From contig CP113055.1 in NCBI GenBank assembly GCA_026625625.1, positions 1,118,501 through 1,182,500 on the forward strand: a DNA stretch of 64,000 nucleotides, in the 5' to 3' direction. The notes below the pieces were generated by a model that was given only the letters and a program-made list of their open reading frames with translations, searched no databases and was not told the DNA's origin. Position numbers and translations under genes: made by a program. The stretch's first letter is position 1. Each line of letters begins with the position of its first letter. This DNA comes from Blastomonas sp. SL216. Lineage in GTDB: Bacteria; Pseudomonadota; Alphaproteobacteria; Sphingomonadales; Sphingomonadaceae. Positions 45,136 to 54,130 of the stretch are shown one piece after another.

Positions 45136-46263
45136 TCACCCTATCTGCCTGTCGGCCGCATCCAGGATCAAATGCGCGGCGCGGTCGATTTCGTCAACAC
45201 TGGTGTAGCGACCAAAGCCCAACCGGATCGACGAACGCACGGCGGCGCTCGGCAGACCCAGTGCCGTCAGCACATGGCTGGGCCGCCCCGATCCGCTGGC
45301 ACAGGCGGAACCGGCAGAAAAGGCGACACGGCGCACATCGGACATCAGCCGCGCGACATCCAGCCCGTCGCGGCGAAGGTTGAGATTGCCGGCATAGCGA
45401 TGTTCGAGCGATCCATTGACCTGCCAGCCTGCGAACAGCTCAAGCGCCCGCTTCTGCAGCATCGCCACATGCGCCAGATCGCGCTCCATCTGCTCGCCCG
45501 CCAGCCGTGCCGCAGCGCCGAAGCCCGCGCACAAGGCAGGCGAGAGCGTACCCGATCGCAACCCCTGTTCCTGCCCGCCGCCATGGATCAGCGGCTCAAG
45601 CGCGACGCCGTCACGCCGCCACAGCGCTCCGATGCCCTTGGGGCCATGGATCTTGTGCGCGCTGATCGCGATCATGTCGGCCGATTGCGGCAGGCTGGCG
45701 CGGCCAAAGCCCTGCACCGCATCGCACAGGAACAGCGCGCCTGCCTGATGGGCCATCTGCGCAAGCGCTTCGACAGGCTGGATCACGCCGATCTCGTTAT
45801 TGACCAGCATGGCAGCAACCAGCGCGGTATCGGTGGTGATCGCGGCGCGCGCCACATCCAGATCGACCAGCCCGTCGCCGCCCACGGGGAGCAGCACGAC
45901 CTCATGGGCCTGGCTTTCCAGCCAGAGACAGGTATCACGCACAGCGGCATGTTCGGTTGCCAGCGTGACAATGCGCCGGCGCGGAGCCAATGCCGGCAGC
46001 GCGCCCCGGATCGCGAGGTTGAGCGCCTCGGTGGCACCGCTGGTAAAGATCAGCTGCCCCCCCGGCGGCATCAGCGCTTCGATCTGCCCGCGCGCCACCT
46101 CGACCGCCGCTGCCGCCCTGCGCCCCGGGCCATGCGCGCTGTGCGGATTGGCCCAACCGCTGATGCTTTCGGGCCCGCCCAGCCAGGGCTGCATGGCAGC
46201 CAGCGATTCGGGCGCAAGCGGGGTCGTGGCCTGGTAATCGAGATAGATGGGCTGGGCCGCCAT
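45136..46263 (-). CDS. cysteine desulfurase (NifS/IscS family), copy 2 of a tandem pair
   Basis: The 375-residue PLP enzyme has the opening YLDYQATTPLAPE, TSGATEALNLA, EHAAVRDT, the PLP Lys in ISAHKIHGPKGIGAL and the catalytic Cys in FSAGSACASGSG, as in IscS/NifS. It mobilises sulfur from cysteine. Its ATG overlaps the stop of the upstream paralog by one base (TGATG), and the ferredoxin follows 3 bp after, so all three are coupled. Confidence 0.93.
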   Translation of the reverse strand: MAAQPIYLDYQATTPLAPESLAAMQPWLGGPESISGWANPHSAHGPGRRAAAAVEVARGQIEALMPPGGQLIFTSGATEALNLAIRGALPALAPRRRIVTLATEHAAVRDTCLWLESQAHEVVLLPVGGDGLVDLDVARAAITTDTALVAAMLVNNEIGVIQPVEALAQMAHQAGALFLCDAVQGFGRASLPQSADMIAISAHKIHGPKGIGALWRRDGVALEPLIHGGGQEQGLRSGTLSPALCAGFGAAARLAGEQMERDLAHVAMLQKRALELFAGWQVNGSLEHRYAGNLNLRRDGLDVARLMSDVRRVAFSAGSACASGSGRPSHVLTALGLPSAAVRSSIRLGFGRYTSVDEIDRAAHLILDAADRQIG

Positions 46264-47348
46264 CAGCGCCGGGCCCTTGCCGCCATCTCGCGCCACAACT
46301 CGATGAAGCGATAGACATGCGCGCGCGTTGTCGAGGGGCCGAAGCTTACGCGGACCACCTCGCCTGCGGCCTTTTCGTCCCAACCCATCGCGGTCAGCAC
46401 CGCGCTGGTCTTGAGTGTTCCCGACGAACAGGCACTGCCCGCCGATACCGAGACACCGGCGAGATCGAACTGGATCAGCTGCGCATTGGCGGGCACGCCG
46501 GGCATGCGATAGCTGCCGATGCTGGGCAAGCGGGCCGCGTCCTGCGCAACCAGCTCTCCGCCCGATCCGCGGATGGCACTATCGAGTTGGTGGCGCAGGT
46601 CTGCTGCGCGATCGATCCAGTAGCGCGCATGGGTCAGCGCGGCGGCAAAACCCATCGCAGCGGGGACATTCTCGGTCCCGCCGCGATAGCCCTTTTCCTG
46701 CCCTCCAGCAGGATCAAGAAGCCCCAGATCACGCACCAGCAGCGCGCCGATGCCCGGCGGGCCGCCCAGCTTGTGCGCCGACACCACGATCATGTCCGCA
46801 TCGGGCAGCGGCATCTTGCCCACGCTTTGCGAGCAATCGCACAGGGTGATCGCATGGCCCTGCCGCGCCAGATCGGTGATGCTGGCATTGTCCTGGATCA
46901 CCCCGGTTTCGCTGTTGACCGACTGCACCACGACCAGCGGCCGCCCGCTGCTGGCCTCGAGCGCACGCTGCAGGCTCGCCAGCACCAGCCTTCCGTCGAG
47001 ATCGACGGCCAGCCGCATCAGCGATCGGCCTGCGGGGATACGCGCGGTCAGCCGTAACACTGCGTCATGCTCGGTCGGATTGACGATCCAGCCATCGGTC
47101 TTGCCTGCCATCATGGCCAGCGTGATCGCCTCGCTCGCCCCGCTGGTCAGGATCACCTCGCCATCCCAGCCGAGCGCGCCAGCGATCTGCCGCCGTGCCT
47201 CTTCGAGCGCCGCGCGGGCTGCACGGCCATCGCCGTGCGGAGACGACGGGTTGGCCCACTGCTCCATGCCCGCGATCATCGCGGCGCGCACCTCGGGCAG
47301 CACCGGCGTGGTGGCAGCATGGTCAAGATAGATGCGGGGCTGGGTCAT
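46263..47348 (-). CDS. cysteine desulfurase (NifS/IscS family), copy 1 of a tandem pair
   Basis: The 361-residue PLP enzyme has YLDHAATTPVLPEVRAAM, TSGASEAITLA, PTEHDAV, the PLP Lys in VVSAHKLGGPPGIGALL and the catalytic Cys in VSAGSACSSGTLKTS. Both active-site residues are kept in both tandem copies, which differ clearly in sequence and so are an old duplication. One copy opens YLDHAATT and the other YLDYQATT. It leads the desulfurase-desulfurase-ferredoxin group and is divergent from an alpha/beta hydrolase gene. Confidence 0.93.
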   Translation of the reverse strand: MTQPRIYLDHAATTPVLPEVRAAMIAGMEQWANPSSPHGDGRAARAALEEARRQIAGALGWDGEVILTSGASEAITLAMMAGKTDGWIVNPTEHDAVLRLTARIPAGRSLMRLAVDLDGRLVLASLQRALEASSGRPLVVVQSVNSETGVIQDNASITDLARQGHAITLCDCSQSVGKMPLPDADMIVVSAHKLGGPPGIGALLVRDLGLLDPAGGQEKGYRGGTENVPAAMGFAAALTHARYWIDRAADLRHQLDSAIRGSGGELVAQDAARLPSIGSYRMPGVPANAQLIQFDLAGVSVSAGSACSSGTLKTSAVLTAMGWDEKAAGEVVRVSFGPSTTRAHVYRFIELWREMAARARR

Positions 47349-47560
47349 GCGGCCGATCGGCAGGTACGGTCAGGACAACGGTTCATCGCATTCCTCTAAC
47401 CGCAGCCAGCGCCAATTCCACGCATTTTGTTGCTTTTCGCGTCAGGGATTGCGTATAGGCCCCCTTCTTTGGCGGGGGTTCGGCCTTATCTGAAACCCCT
47501 GCCACCGCATTTTTCAGACAGCCGCCACCCAATTCACATCCAGCCGAAAGAGCGCAAAAC

Positions 47561-48217
47561 ATGCCCGCCGTCATCTTTCCCGGTCCCGAAGGCCGTCTTG
47601 AAGGACGCTTCAGCCCTGCCCCTCGTCCGCGCGCACCGGTGGCGATGATTTTACATCCGCACCCGCAGGGCGGCGGCACGATGAACGACCGCATCACCCA
47701 GGCGCTCTACAAGACTTTCGTGCGCCGTGGCTTTGCAACGCTGCGCTTCAACTTCCGTGGCGTCGGCCGCAGCCAGGGTACGTTCGACAACGGCATCGGT
47801 GAACTGTCCGACGCCGCCGCCGCGCTCGACTGGGTGCAGAGCTTCCATCCCGAAGCGCAGACGACCTGGGTCGCAGGATTCAGCTTCGGCGCGCTGATCG
47901 CTATGCAGCTGCTGATGCGCCGTCCGGAAATCCGCGGCTTCATCTCGGTCGCGCCGCCGGCCAACATGTACGATTTCAGCTTCCTCGCGCCCTGCCCCGC
48001 ATCGGGCATCATCGTGCAGGGTGCCGCCGATACCGTGGTGACGCCGGGCGCGGTGCAGAAGCTGGTCGACAAGCTGCGCACGCAAAAGCACATCACCATC
48101 CACCATGACGAGATCAGCCGCGCCAACCATTTCTTCGAGCATGAACTCGATGATCTGATGCACTCGGTCGACAATTATCTCGACATGCGGCTGGCGCCGG
48201 ATTCGCCGATCCGCTGA
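47561..48217 (+). CDS. alpha/beta hydrolase
   Basis: The 218-residue protein has MILHPHPQGGGTMND (oxyanion region), FNFRGVGRSQG and the nucleophile elbow GFSFGA (near 106-111), a late Asp in GAADTVVTPG and a catalytic His in ANHFFEH. Small hydrolases of this type often neighbour Fe-S (suf/nifS) genes in alphaproteobacteria. The substrate is unknown. It is divergent from the cysteine desulfurases. Confidence 0.87.
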   Translation: MPAVIFPGPEGRLEGRFSPAPRPRAPVAMILHPHPQGGGTMNDRITQALYKTFVRRGFATLRFNFRGVGRSQGTFDNGIGELSDAAAALDWVQSFHPEAQTTWVAGFSFGALIAMQLLMRRPEIRGFISVAPPANMYDFSFLAPCPASGIIVQGAADTVVTPGAVQKLVDKLRTQKHITIHHDEISRANHFFEHELDDLMHSVDNYLDMRLAPDSPIR

Positions 48218-48315
48218 ACATCCATGTAACGCAGGCGCGTTACTGACGACCAAATGAATTGCAACGAAGAGGGATTGAGTATAGCCTTTAGATAACACCA
48301 ATATGGAGGCAAACG

Positions 48316-49272
48316 ATGTCGGGTTTCTCCAAGTGTTACAAGGCTATGCTCCTGGCGGCTGCGACGTGTGGCGCAGCCCTTCCCCTGTCTGCCCAGCAAG
48401 CCGATCCCAACCCTGGCGTATCCGCTGCGGAAATCGAAGTCATCGGCCGGCGGCAGACGGAAGCAGAGGTCCGCGCAGAGGCTTTTGATTATGTTCGGCG
48501 CTCTGGCGTCATCAAGGGCGATAGCCCAATCGCGCGGTGGCATAGTCCCGTCTGTCCCAAGTTGATTGGCATCAAGCCGGAATATGCCCAGATTGTTGAG
48601 CGCAAATTCCGCGCCATCGCTGCGATTGCGGAAGTCGAGCTGGCAGATCGCAAATGCGATGCCAATGTGGTCATTGCCTTCACGACCAGCGGCGCCGATG
48701 TCGCCAAGGAAATCGTCAAGCACTCCCCGCTTCAAATCCAGGAAATTCCTCTGCCTCAGCGCCGGGAGTTCCTGGAAGGAACTGCCCCTGTGCGCTGGTG
48801 GTACAGCACGCAGCTCGCCACCAGCGAAGGGATGATCACCGGGTTGGACGGACTCATGGTCGCCGACTACGGATCCTCGGAAGGTGGCGGATCCGTCGTT
48901 TCTGACGAATACCCCATGGTGCGGGTCTACCATTCAAGCCTGATACGGACGCAAGTCATCCGCGTGCTGCGGAGCGCCACTATTATCGTCGACGTGAACC
49001 GGGCCACGGGCGAATCGCTCGACGCTGTCGCCGCTTTTACGGCGATGGTCGGGCTGGCGGAAATCCAGCCGATCACGATGACGCCGCCAAATTCCATTCT
49101 TGGCCTGTTTGATCCGGATGCAAAGATCGGGTCGGCGACTGAATGGGATATCAGCTTCCTCAAGGCTCTTTATGCCATCCCACCCGCACGTTTCGGATGG
49201 AAGCAGAAAAAGATGCTCGCCAACCGCATTGTCCGTGCGGCCGACGCCGCAGGGCAGATTATCGACGAGTAA
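48316..49272 (+). CDS. secreted protein of unknown function, tandem paralog 1
   Basis: The 318-residue product has a signal peptide (CYKAMLLAAATCGAALPLSAQ), then IEVIGRRQTEAEVRAEAFDYVRRSG, RWHSPVCPKLIGIKPEYAQIVE, a paired Cys in DRKCDANVVIAF, and a late NSILGLFDPDAKIGSATEWDI plus FLKALY. The same blocks occur in the next gene. No HExxH motif is present. I cannot assign a family. The layout loosely recalls DUF2927-type exported proteins, but that is a guess. Confidence 0.8.
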   Translation: MSGFSKCYKAMLLAAATCGAALPLSAQQADPNPGVSAAEIEVIGRRQTEAEVRAEAFDYVRRSGVIKGDSPIARWHSPVCPKLIGIKPEYAQIVERKFRAIAAIAEVELADRKCDANVVIAFTTSGADVAKEIVKHSPLQIQEIPLPQRREFLEGTAPVRWWYSTQLATSEGMITGLDGLMVADYGSSEGGGSVVSDEYPMVRVYHSSLIRTQVIRVLRSATIIVDVNRATGESLDAVAAFTAMVGLAEIQPITMTPPNSILGLFDPDAKIGSATEWDISFLKALYAIPPARFGWKQKKMLANRIVRAADAAGQIIDE

Positions 49273-49423
49273 GAATTGCTCCAGGGCTTTCCATGATTGC
49301 CGATGGATCGAGAAGAAAAGTCACCAGACGCACCCATGTGCTGCACATGTCCAACAGCATTTATGATCGCCCGCTTTTGGCTTCGAAGTCATTCAGCGCC
49401 GATGCCCCAGCGGAGATGAGGCA

Positions 49424-50398
49424 ATGATGCGGAAATTCGGCAAGATTACAGGGGCTACCGCGCTGGTCGCGATGATGAGCAGCAGCCCTGTGGGTGCACA
49501 ATCGGGCCCTGCATCGGTGGCAACAGGACGTGGGCCGGAAATCCGCGTCATCGGCCGCTCGGTCACCGAGGCCGAATTGCGCAAACAGGCCAATGATTTC
49601 GTCCGGCGCACCGGCGTGGCCAATCGTTCGGACCCGGTCGCGCGCTGGATAGACCCGGTTTGCCCCAAGGTTGTCGGCATCAAGCCCGAATATGCCGAAA
49701 TCGTCGAGACACGCATGCGAGACATCGCCGCGCTGTCGGGGATCGCAACCGCCCCTCCTGGCTGCCAAAGCAACATCGCGGTGAGCTTCACCACCGACGC
49801 ACGCGGCGTGATGGAGCAGATTGCCAGGAAGTCGCCCAGCCGGCTTTCCGAACTGCAACCGCATCTGCGTGATCGTCTGGTGAACGGCGATGCGCCGATC
49901 CGGTGGTGGTACAACAGCCGCAGCCAGGGCGCGGACTCGATGCGCGTGGGCAATTCGGATTCGCTGCTCATCGGCGCCAGCCCTACCGATGGCTACACAT
50001 TCAGCAGCGGCATTGGCGGAGAATCCGCTGTCGGCAATGGCACCCAGTCGATCCAAGCGTATCGATCCACATTGATCGGCACCTTGGCGGTCCGCGCGCT
50101 GTTCAAGGCAACGGTCGTGATCGACGTCAATCTGGCTCAGGGCCAGTCGCTCGATGCCGTGGCCGCCTATGCAGCGATGGTCGCCTTTGCCGAAACCACG
50201 CCGGTCGATCAGCCCATGCCCAATTCGATCCTCGGCCTGTTCGACCCGGACAATCTCTATTCAGCCCCCACCGATTGGGACATTGCCCTGCTGCGCACCT
50301 TGTACGAAATGCCGCACGACCGGGCCGGCTGGAAACAGCGCCGCATGCTTGTCAGTGGCGTTGTCGGCGCATCGGCTGCACCGGAAGGGCAGCAATAG
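49424..50398 (+). CDS. secreted protein of unknown function, tandem paralog 2
   Basis: The 324-residue product has a signal peptide (KITGATALVAMMSSSPVGA) and the shared blocks IRVIGRSVTEAELRKQANDFVRRTG, RWIDPVCPKVVGIKPEYAEIVE, PGCQSNIAVSF, RWWYNSRSQG and PNSILGLFDPD with LLRTLYEMP. It is clearly a duplicate of the previous gene. The intergenic 151 bp contains a CATGTGC/GCACATG palindrome (49335-49349). Two Cys are conserved, suggesting a disulfide. Function unknown. Confidence 0.8.
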   Translation: MMRKFGKITGATALVAMMSSSPVGAQSGPASVATGRGPEIRVIGRSVTEAELRKQANDFVRRTGVANRSDPVARWIDPVCPKVVGIKPEYAEIVETRMRDIAALSGIATAPPGCQSNIAVSFTTDARGVMEQIARKSPSRLSELQPHLRDRLVNGDAPIRWWYNSRSQGADSMRVGNSDSLLIGASPTDGYTFSSGIGGESAVGNGTQSIQAYRSTLIGTLAVRALFKATVVIDVNLAQGQSLDAVAAYAAMVAFAETTPVDQPMPNSILGLFDPDNLYSAPTDWDIALLRTLYEMPHDRAGWKQRRMLVSGVVGASAAPEGQQ

Positions 50399-50440
50399 CC
50401 CGCGCCTGCAACCGCAACACCAGCATAACAAATCAGCGGT

Positions 50441-51448
50441 TCAGCCGACCCGAACGGTCTGCTCGATCGCGCCGAAGATCGTGTGTTCCTTGTCGTCATG
50501 CACGTCGATGCGGACAGTATCGCCATGCTTCAGGAACGGGGTCTTCATCTCGCCGGTGGTGATCTTCTCGACCATGCGCACCTCGGCAATGCAGCTATAG
50601 CCCAGCCCGCCTTCGCTCACCGGGCGGCCCGGGCCGCCATCGCTGTCGCGGTTGGAGACGGTGCCCGAACCGATGATCGATCCGGCCCGCACCCGCCGCG
50701 TCTTGGCGAGGTGCGCGATCAGCACGCCAAAATCGAAGGTGCAGTCATCCGATGCGACCGCACGGCCAAAGGGCTTGCCGTTCAGATCGACCATCAGCGT
50801 GCGGTGCAGCTTGCCGTCCTTCCAATAATCCCCCAGCGCATCCGGGGTCACGAAGACAGGCGAAAACGCGCTGGCCGGCTTGGACTGGACAAAACCAAAG
50901 CCCTTGGCGAGCTCGTCCGGGATCAGGTTGCGCAGCGACACATCGTTCACCACCCCGACCAGCCGGATATAGCTGCGCGCCTCTTCGGGCGTCACGCCCT
51001 GCGGGACATCACCGGTGACGACGACAATCTCCGCTTCCAGATCGCAGCCCCAGGCTTCGTCCTTGAGGCTGATGGCATCGCGCGCGCCCATCATGTCGTC
51101 CGAACCGCCCTGATACATCAGCGGATCGGTCCAGAAGCTTTCGGGCAGTTCGGCCCCGCGAGCCTTTCGCACCAGTTCGACATGGTTCACATAGGCCGAA
51201 CCGTCCGCCCATTGATAGGCACGCGGCAGCGGTGCTGCGGCATCATGTTCATGAAAGCGCTCGCGCGGGATCGCGGCATGTTCCAGATCGCGCGCCAGCA
51301 CCTCCAGATACGGGGCCATGCGATCCCAATCGTCGAGCGCTGCCTGCAGCGTGGGCACGAGATGGCTGGCATCCGCATACCAGGCCAGGTCGTTGGAAAC
51401 GACGACGAGATGACCGTCACGGCCGCTCTTGAGGGATGCAAGCTTCAT
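50441..51448 (-). CDS. fumarylacetoacetase (FAH family)
   Basis: The 335-residue protein has the bacterial fumarylacetoacetate-hydrolase layout: PRAYQWADGSAYVNHVELVRKARGAE split over two segments, PLMYQGGSDDMMGARDAI, the metal ligands in WGCDLEAEIVVVTGDVP, and GSIIGSGTVSNRD with GGLGYSC. It cleaves fumarylacetoacetate to fumarate and acetoacetate, the last step of tyrosine breakdown. Maleylacetoacetate isomerase lies about 2.7 kb upstream in the same direction, with a MarR gene and a TonB receptor between them. Confidence 0.9.
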   Translation of the reverse strand: MKLASLKSGRDGHLVVVSNDLAWYADASHLVPTLQAALDDWDRMAPYLEVLARDLEHAAIPRERFHEHDAAAPLPRAYQWADGSAYVNHVELVRKARGAELPESFWTDPLMYQGGSDDMMGARDAISLKDEAWGCDLEAEIVVVTGDVPQGVTPEEARSYIRLVGVVNDVSLRNLIPDELAKGFGFVQSKPASAFSPVFVTPDALGDYWKDGKLHRTLMVDLNGKPFGRAVASDDCTFDFGVLIAHLAKTRRVRAGSIIGSGTVSNRDSDGGPGRPVSEGGLGYSCIAEVRMVEKITTGEMKTPFLKHGDTVRIDVHDDKEHTIFGAIEQTVRVG

Positions 51449-51544
51449 GGGATGCGGCTACCTTTTGCTGTTGCCGGAAAGGGAATTTGCTGCGCGCAGC
51501 ATAGTATCATTTGAAACTTGAATGCAAGACCCGGAGGCTGCGGG

Positions 51545-51997
51545 TCAATCATCGGTCAGATCGTCCGCACGCGCCAGCAACTTGCCGAGCAGGCCGGCGA
51601 GCTGCGACCGTTCACGCTCGTCGAGCACCGCCATCACCTGCGCCTCCATCTGCAAGGCGAGCGGCATGATCTCGCCATATAGCGCCTGGCCGGCGGCGGT
51701 CAGCGCCAGGTGGTGCGAGCGACCATCGGCCATGTTGGGCGCACGCTGGATCAGCGCGCGTTCGCCCAGGGTCTTGGTGGCGCGGTTGACGGCGACCTTG
51801 TCCATCCGGGTCGCGGCGACCAGCTCGCGCTGCGTTGCTTCTCCGACATCGCCGAGCACCGCCATCACCCGCCATTCCGGAATCTTGAGGCCGAAGCGCG
51901 TGCGGTATTCGCGCGCGATCAGATCGCTCACCGCGTTCGACGTGATCGAAAGGCGATAGGGCAGGAAATCGGCAAGGCGGGTGATGTTGCGGGTCAT
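51545..51997 (-). CDS. MarR-family transcriptional regulator
   Basis: The 150-residue protein has a MarR winged helix: IPEWRVMAVLGDVGEATQRELVAATRMDKVAVNRATKTLGERALI (helix-turn-helix) and the wing NMADGRSHHLALTAAG. Its place before fumarylacetoacetase suggests an HmgR-like repressor of tyrosine/homogentisate catabolism; the ligand is inferred. The 96-bp gap to the FAH gene could hold a promoter, but I see no perfect operator there. Confidence 0.87.
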   Translation of the reverse strand: MTRNITRLADFLPYRLSITSNAVSDLIAREYRTRFGLKIPEWRVMAVLGDVGEATQRELVAATRMDKVAVNRATKTLGERALIQRAPNMADGRSHHLALTAAGQALYGEIMPLALQMEAQVMAVLDERERSQLAGLLGKLLARADDLTDD

Positions 51998-52012
51998 GTT
52001 CCGGATGTCAGG

Positions 52013-54130
52013 CTATTCAATGTCCAGTTTCACGCCAAGCCAAATCGTGCGCGGCGTTGCGCGTTCTATGATGCCCGGCCCGCTGATACCCGCCTGGACA
52101 GTGGTATCGAACAGGTTTTCCCCGCGCAGTTCGACCAGCAGATTGCGGCTGAGGCGATAGGCGGCGCGGGCATCGAGCGTGATGGCATCATCGAGCGAGA
52201 GCTGGCCCAGATCATCCTCGAACTGCGCGCCGACATAGCGCGCCGTGAGGTTGAGGCCGCTATCGCCGCCTTGCGGGAACCAGCCCAGCGAGCCGGTGGC
52301 AAAGTGCCGCGGCACCTGCGCCGGTCGCCGCCCGTCGATTGCCGCCTGGGCCACGTTACCGCGCACCTCGGCATCGACATAGCTATAGGCCGCGACCAGA
52401 TCGAAATCGCCGATATCGGCGCGCGCCTCCAATTCGATGCCCCTGGCTTCCACGGCCCCCAGATTCTGCCGCTGGCTGAACGTTCCCGCCGCCGACACGA
52501 AGCCGACCCCGGGAAAGGTGCCCGGTCCGCGCGCCAGCGTGACATTGGCAATCGCATTGTCCAACCGGTTCCAGAACAGCGTTGCGCCCAGCTGGATCGT
52601 GTAGATCTCGTAATCGAGTCCCAGTTCCGCCCCTCGGAGGCGTTCCGGCGACAGCGCCGCATTGGCGGCCGTGGCATCGGGGCCGACACGAAACGGGCGA
52701 TACAGCTCGTTCAGCGTGGGCAGTCGCCAGCCGAGATATCCCGCACCGCGCAGCTTGAGCAGCCCGGCCGCATCCCAGGCAAAGCCGGCGCGACCCGTGC
52801 CTTCCCAGCCGCTGCGATCATTGAACAGCGATGTGGTCACCGGGGCGCCGGTGGCCAGCACCGTTTCGCGCAGCCGGCCATTGCTCAGCCGCCAATGGTC
52901 CAGCCGCCCGCCGCCGGTCAGCAGCAGATCGGGCGATGCCTGCCAGCTCGCTTCGGCAAAGGCGCCAATCGTCTCGCTCGCCCCGCCTGCACGGCGCAGT
53001 CGCGTCGGCGCACCGGCCACGAATGTGAACAGCTCGCGCGTCTCGCCGGTGGTGCGACGCCATTCCGCCCCCAGGCGCAGTTCGGAGCCGCTGCCGAGCG
53101 AAGGGCGGATTTCGGCCCGCGCCCCAAGGCCCGTCGAGGGCGTGTTATACTGGTCCAGGCTTTGCGTTGCCGTCCTGCGATCCGCGCTGATCGCGGCAAA
53201 GCTGCTCTCGAAACTGCGGATCTGCACATAGGCCAGCGCCGACCAGGGCAATGTCCCGCGTCCGACCAGCCGGATGCTGGCATCGGCGCCGTCGTTGCGG
53301 TTGTCGCTAAAGGCAAAGCCGCGCTCGCGCTCGTCGGTAAACGCCCGGGCGCTGGCCTGAAGCTCGGTGGTCGCATTCAGCGGAGCGACGAATCGCAGGT
53401 TGACGCCCAGCTGCTCGTAGGGGGCGGGCCGATCGACCGGGCCGCGTTGCGCCGCGATCACCGGGGTGAAGCCGTCGCCGCGCGCATATTGGGCGGACAC
53501 GGTCAGCCCGCCCTGCCCCAGCGACTGGCTGGTGCCGAGGCTCGCCTCGAGCGAATCGCGGCTGCCATAGGCAAGATCGGCATAGACATTCGACTGGTCG
53601 GGCGTGATGCCGGCGCTGTCGAGCTCGATCGTGCCAGCAAGCGCGCCGGGGCCATCGCCGCCTGTGCCCCCGCCACGCCGTACGCGGACCGAGGCCAGGT
53701 TGATCGCGTCATAACCGGGAAAGCTGATCCAGCCGCCGAACGGATCGCTCTGAGGCACCCCGTCGAGGATCATCAACGCGCGGCTGGAAGCATTGCCGCC
53801 CAGGCCGCGCAGGGTGATGCCCTGGCTGGTGGGATTGGCGCTGCGTGCATCGGAGCGGCGGAACTGCTGCAGGCCGGGCACCAGCCGCAGCGCGTTCTCC
53901 AGCCGCTGGCTGGGCTCGTTGGCGAGCATATCGGGCGACAGGACGGTGACGCTATAGGCGCGATCTCCAATGGGTGCGTCCAAAGGCTTGCCGATGACCG
54001 TGATCGGCGCATCGGGCCAGCTGATCGTGTCGCCGGTGCTGGAGCTGTCGGCGGACTGCGCAAGCGCAGGGCCAGCCATCAGGGCGATCATGCCAGCGCC
54101 GGCCGCCAGATTCCGGGCAAGCCTTGTCAC
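52013..54130 (-). CDS. TonB-dependent outer-membrane receptor
   Basis: The 705-residue receptor starts with GTG overlapping the maiA stop (GTGA), then a signal peptide (RNLAAGAGMIALMAGPALAQ). The plug domain carries PITVIGKPLD, RLENALRLVPGLQQF, RGLGGNASSRALMILDGVPQSDPFGGW split over segments and RVRRGGGTG. A C-terminal beta-barrel of about 520 residues ends in a typical aromatic strand (IWLGVKLDIE). The ligand is unknown. Placement inside a tyrosine-catabolic gene group suggests uptake of a related compound or is coincidental. Confidence 0.9.
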   Translation of the reverse strand: MTRLARNLAAGAGMIALMAGPALAQSADSSSTGDTISWPDAPITVIGKPLDAPIGDRAYSVTVLSPDMLANEPSQRLENALRLVPGLQQFRRSDARSANPTSQGITLRGLGGNASSRALMILDGVPQSDPFGGWISFPGYDAINLASVRVRRGGGTGGDGPGALAGTIELDSAGITPDQSNVYADLAYGSRDSLEASLGTSQSLGQGGLTVSAQYARGDGFTPVIAAQRGPVDRPAPYEQLGVNLRFVAPLNATTELQASARAFTDERERGFAFSDNRNDGADASIRLVGRGTLPWSALAYVQIRSFESSFAAISADRRTATQSLDQYNTPSTGLGARAEIRPSLGSGSELRLGAEWRRTTGETRELFTFVAGAPTRLRRAGGASETIGAFAEASWQASPDLLLTGGGRLDHWRLSNGRLRETVLATGAPVTTSLFNDRSGWEGTGRAGFAWDAAGLLKLRGAGYLGWRLPTLNELYRPFRVGPDATAANAALSPERLRGAELGLDYEIYTIQLGATLFWNRLDNAIANVTLARGPGTFPGVGFVSAAGTFSQRQNLGAVEARGIELEARADIGDFDLVAAYSYVDAEVRGNVAQAAIDGRRPAQVPRHFATGSLGWFPQGGDSGLNLTARYVGAQFEDDLGQLSLDDAITLDARAAYRLSRNLLVELRGENLFDTTVQAGISGPGIIERATPRTIWLGVKLDIE

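Noticed and set aside
45136-47348. A single cysteine desulfurase gene split by frameshift
   Set aside because: Each half has its own complete N-terminus, PLP lysine and catalytic cysteine, so these are two full genes.
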